From positions 1 through 8,612 of the forward strand of contig JAOPVG010000563.1 in NCBI GenBank assembly GCA_025966255.1: a stretch of 8,612 bases of DNA. Reading direction: 5' to 3'. Origin of the DNA: Jatrophihabitans sp. Its GTDB lineage: Bacteria; Actinomycetota; Actinomycetes; Mycobacteriales; Jatrophihabitantaceae. Below the pieces are notes generated by a model that saw only the letters and a list, made by a program, of their open reading frames with translations, was not told the origin of the DNA and searched no databases. Positions 6,276-8,612 of the stretch are shown one piece after another (position 1 is the stretch's first letter; each line of letters opens with the position of its first letter). The position numbers and the translations under genes are program-made.

Positions 6276-6581
6276 TCAGAGGGTCTTGACGTCGACCCAG
6301 ACGTTGCGGTTCCAGTCCTTCCAGCGAGCCATGATCGACTTGCCCCACTCGGTCGGATCCTTGCGCATGTAGGCCGGCTTGGTCGCCGCCTCGGCGTTCT
6401 CGAGTTCGTAGAGCACGAGGTACTTGCACGCGCCGTCGCTGGACTTGAACCGGCGCACCGCGATGAAGCCGGGTTCGGCGAGCTTCTCCGGGATGTGCTC
6501 CTCGTCGTACCAGCGGTTGAACTCCTCCTCGTCGACCGGGTCGATCTCGACCTGGACCACGAGCACCGCGTTGCCTGCCAT
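6276..6581 (-). CDS. Small dimeric alpha-beta barrel (ferredoxin-like fold) family protein
   Basis: This is a 101-residue cytosolic protein with the layout of the dimeric alpha-beta barrel superfamily (DUF4286/EthD-like proteins). It has strand VLVVQVEIDP (6-15), the characteristic FNRWYDEEHIPEKL (21-34), PGFIAVRRFKS (37-47), strand YLVLYEL (54-60) and a closing strand near the C-terminus. Relatives are often found in aromatic, steroid or polyketide catabolic clusters, where the barrel may bind a small hydrophobic intermediate; the reaction, if any, is not known. ATG 6581 shares one base with the hydrolase stop (TGATG), and AGGAGG (6596-6591, nine bases before the start) is the strongest ribosome binding site in the window. 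It is the last gene of the minus-strand operon. The fold assignment is good; the function is open. Confidence 0.85.
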   Translation of the reverse strand: MAGNAVLVVQVEIDPVDEEEFNRWYDEEHIPEKLAEPGFIAVRRFKSSDGACKYLVLYELENAEAATKPAYMRKDPTEWGKSIMARWKDWNRNVWVDVKTL

Positions 6582-7522
6582 CAGGTACTTCCTCCTATCG
6601 CGCGGGCCACGTCAGCCGCGGCCTCGGCCGCGAGGTCGAGTACCCCGCGGAAGCTGTGGAACCCGTGGAAGCCGCCGCGATAGACGTGCGACTCGACCGG
6701 CACGCCGTGCTCGGCCAGCCGCGCCGCGTACGAGCGCGCCTCGTCGAGCAGCGGGTCCAGGTCGCCGACGCCGATGAACGCTGGCGCCACGCCACGCAGG
6801 TCCGCCGCCTTGCCGGGAGCGGCGAGTGGATCACGCCGCGCGTCCTCGGTCGGCGCGTAGGCGTCCCAATACCATCGCATCTGCGCCTCGCTCAGGCCGA
6901 AGCGACCGTCGGCGCGGGTGCGGTACGAGCCGGTCGTGAAGTCGTCGTCCAGGACGGGATACAGCAGCACCTGCAAGACGATCCGTGGCAGCGTCTCGTC
7001 GCTGACGGCCGCCAGCGCTAGGCCCGCGGCGAGGTTGCCGCCCGAGCTGTCGCCGACGACGACGATGCCGCTGTCACCCGTCTCGCCGGTGCGCGCCGCC
7101 AGCCAGCGGGCGGCGTCGCGGCAGTCGTCAAGTGGTGCGGGGAACGGGTGCTCGGGCGCTAGGCGGTACTCGACCGAAGCGACCAACCGCCCGGTGTCGC
7201 CCGCCAGCTGCGCGGCCAATTCGTGGTGCGTCTCGACGTCGCAGATCGTCCAGCCGCCACCGTGCAGGAACAACACCGGCGCTCCGGCACTGCGCTCTGG
7301 CGGCTCGAAGACTCGAACCCAGCAGGTGTCCGATACCGCCTCGTTCCCGGTGCGGACACCGTCGTCTCGCGGTTCGGGCGACTGGTTGGCCAGCGCGCCG
7401 GCGTGCAGTTCGGCGCGGATCTGCATCACGTCACGCTGGCCGACGCCCGCCGCCGGCGACAGCGCCATCATGTCCAGCGCGGCCCGGGACTGCGCGGGGA
7501 CGTCCAGCTCCGCGGCCGTCAC
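6581..7522 (-). CDS. Alpha/beta hydrolase, hormone-sensitive-lipase (family IV) esterase type
   Basis: This is a serine esterase of the alpha/beta hydrolase_3 family, predicted to cleave carboxylic esters or lactones in the cytosol. It has 313 residues, a normal length. The oxyanion motif HGGGW is at 87-91, the family block YRLAPEHPFPAP at 119-130, the nucleophile elbow GDSSGG at 157-162 (Ser159, with Ser in place of the common Ala), the likely catalytic Asp256 in DPLLDEA, and His286 in GFHGF. The triad appears complete. A roughly 70-residue N-terminal cap precedes the core, as in the family, and there is no signal peptide. GTG 7522 overlaps the stop of the upstream monooxygenase by four bases (GTGA), and the gene's stop overlaps the next start. 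Extending the frame upstream of 7522 would only run into the monooxygenase gene. Next to a Baeyer-Villiger enzyme, its natural job is probably to hydrolyse the ester or lactone product. Confidence 0.92.
   Translation of the reverse strand: MTAAELDVPAQSRAALDMMALSPAAGVGQRDVMQIRAELHAGALANQSPEPRDDGVRTGNEAVSDTCWVRVFEPPERSAGAPVLFLHGGGWTICDVETHHELAAQLAGDTGRLVASVEYRLAPEHPFPAPLDDCRDAARWLAARTGETGDSGIVVVGDSSGGNLAAGLALAAVSDETLPRIVLQVLLYPVLDDDFTTGSYRTRADGRFGLSEAQMRWYWDAYAPTEDARRDPLAAPGKAADLRGVAPAFIGVGDLDPLLDEARSYAARLAEHGVPVESHVYRGGFHGFHSFRGVLDLAAEAAADVARAIGGST
6591..6596 (-). promoter_or_regulatory. Strong ribosome binding site of the alpha-beta barrel gene
   Basis: AGGAGG on the minus strand is nine bases before ATG 6581 and lies inside the last codons of the hydrolase gene. 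It suggests high translation of the small protein relative to its upstream neighbours, which have weak or no recognisable sites. Confidence 0.7.
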
Positions 7523-8612
7523 CGCTTCACGGCCAGGCCGGGATAGCCGGCTGCGGCGACCTGTTCGCACTCGGCGCGGTAGGTGTCCAGCCCACCGCTG
7601 TAGGGCATGAACACCCGAGGCTTGCCCGGCACGTTCGTGCCGAGGTACCAGGAGTTGGCCCGCGGGTAGATCGTCTGCGCGGCCAGCTCGTTGACGTGCT
7701 CGACCCAGGCGTCCTCGGCGTCGGGCTGGGCCTCGACCACGACGTCCTCGCGCGATCGCATCCAGTCCAGCAACTCCGCGGTGAAGTCGACGTGCTGTTC
7801 GATCGCCGCGATGACGCTGGCCAGCACCGACGGGCTGCCCGGGCCGGTGAGCATGAACAGGTTCGGGAACCCCGCCGTCATCAGGCCGAGGTAGGTGCGG
7901 GGGCCGGCCGACCACTTGTCCGCCAAGCGTTGCCCACCGCAACCGACGACGTTCATCCGGAGCAGCGGGCCGGTCATCGCGTCGTAGCCGGTCGCGAAGA
8001 CCACCGCATCGAACACGAACTCGCGGCCTTCGGTGCGCAGCCCGTCCGGGGTGAAGTCGACGATCGGGTCGGCCCGGACGTCGACGAGCTCGACGTCGTC
8101 GCGGTTGAAGGTTGCGTAGTAGTCACTGTCGACGCATATGCGCTTGGAGCCGATGGGGTGATCGCGCGGCGTGAGCAGCTCAGCGACCTGCGGGTCGCGG
8201 ACGGTCTCGCGGATGCGCCGGCGCACGAACTCGGCGGCGGTGTCGTTGGCGTCCAGGTCGAAAAACAGATCCGCGTAGCAGACGACGAAGCCGTTGCCGC
8301 CGATTTGCCAGCGCCGCTCGTACTCCTGCTCGCGCTCCTGATCGCTGACGGCCAGCGCCGACGCGCTGCCGTGGTTGAGGTAGTTGCCGCCGCCGGTTTT
8401 ACGGGCCTTGGCTCGCAACTCGCGGTAGCCGGCCTTGATCTCGCGCAGCTCGTCGGCGGTGAACTCACGGTTGCGCGCCGGGATGCTGTAGTTCGCGGTC
8501 CGCTGGAAAACCGTCAGGTGCCCGGCCTGCTCGGCGATCACCGGTATGGCCTGGATGCCGGACGAGCCGGTGCCGATGACTGCTACCCGGCGACCGGCGA
8601 AGTCGACCGGTT
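7519..8612 (-). CDS. Flavin-containing (Baeyer-Villiger type) monooxygenase, N-terminus cut by window edge
   Basis: This is a FAD/NADPH-dependent monooxygenase of the type I Baeyer-Villiger group, expected to convert a ketone to an ester or lactone. The visible 363 residues are the C-terminal two thirds; about 180-200 residues, with the FAD Rossmann motif and probably the FxGxxxHxxxWP fingerprint, lie beyond the right edge. The second (NADPH) Rossmann motif GTGSSG is at visible residues 13-18, inside the family block PVDFAGRRVAVIGTGSSGIQ. FQRTANYSIPARN (35-47), FATGYD (205-210), GPGSPSVLASV (256-266) and NSWYLGTNVPGKPRVFMPYS (319-338) follow, all usual in actinobacterial members of the cyclohexanone/steroid monooxygenase group. 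The open frame continues without a stop to the window end. It is the first visible gene of the minus-strand operon and its TGA overlaps the hydrolase start. The exact ketone is not predictable. Confidence 0.93.
   Translation of the reverse strand, partial: PVDFAGRRVAVIGTGSSGIQAIPVIAEQAGHLTVFQRTANYSIPARNREFTADELREIKAGYRELRAKARKTGGGNYLNHGSASALAVSDQEREQEYERRWQIGGNGFVVCYADLFFDLDANDTAAEFVRRRIRETVRDPQVAELLTPRDHPIGSKRICVDSDYYATFNRDDVELVDVRADPIVDFTPDGLRTEGREFVFDAVVFATGYDAMTGPLLRMNVVGCGGQRLADKWSAGPRTYLGLMTAGFPNLFMLTGPGSPSVLASVIAAIEQHVDFTAELLDWMRSREDVVVEAQPDAEDAWVEHVNELAAQTIYPRANSWYLGTNVPGKPRVFMPYSGGLDTYRAECEQVAAAGYPGLAVKR

Noticed and set aside
7523..7942. Upstream extension of the alpha/beta hydrolase frame (453 codons in all)
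   Set aside because: It lies inside the monooxygenase coding region and has no recognisable sequence; GTG 7522 gives a normal-length family IV esterase.
1..8612. tRNA/rRNA genes, CRISPR repeats, transposase genes, insertion-sequence ends or phage genes
   Set aside because: Nothing of the kind was seen; the only notable inverted repeat is the terminator at 6233-6270.

Overview
The window is GC-rich, gene-dense DNA with GTG starts, 1-4 base gene overlaps and little intergenic space. It reads like an actinomycete chromosome or large plasmid (a Rhodococcus, Gordonia, Nocardia or Mycobacterium type of organism); the genus cannot be fixed from the sequence. There are eight protein-coding genes, two of them cut by the window edges. 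No RNA genes, insertion sequences, CRISPR arrays or phage genes are visible, and no stretch over 300 bases lacks a gene.

Layout. (1) Minus strand, left edge to about 599: a short-chain dehydrogenase/reductase (SDR), C-terminus missing. (2) About 600-679: a short, locally AT-rich divergent intergenic region that probably holds promoters for both directions. (3) Plus strand, 680-6229: a four-gene operon. It encodes an oligopeptide-type (PepT family) ABC importer, made of a DppB-like permease, a DppC permease fused to a DppD ATPase in one chain, and a DppF-like ATPase. A flavoprotein of the 3-ketosteroid dehydrogenase family follows. (4) 6233-6270: a perfect 16-bp stem hairpin between convergent operons. 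(5) Minus strand, right edge to 6276: a type I Baeyer-Villiger monooxygenase (N-terminus outside), a hormone-sensitive-lipase-type alpha/beta hydrolase, and a small dimeric alpha-beta-barrel protein. These three overlap by 4 and 1 bases.

How they may work together (inference). The enzyme set makes chemical sense as a catabolic locus for a cyclic or polycyclic alcohol/ketone such as a steroid or terpenoid. The SDR would oxidise an alcohol to a ketone, the KstD-like flavoprotein would introduce a double bond next to a ketone, the Baeyer-Villiger monooxygenase would insert oxygen to give an ester or lactone, and the hydrolase would open it. The importer sharing an operon with the flavoprotein suggests it brings in the substrate or a related compound. 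No solute-binding protein gene lies in the window. The most notable points are the DppC-DppD fusion, the transporter/KstD-like operon with its apparently intact catalytic residues, and the cysteine quartets at both ATPase C-termini.
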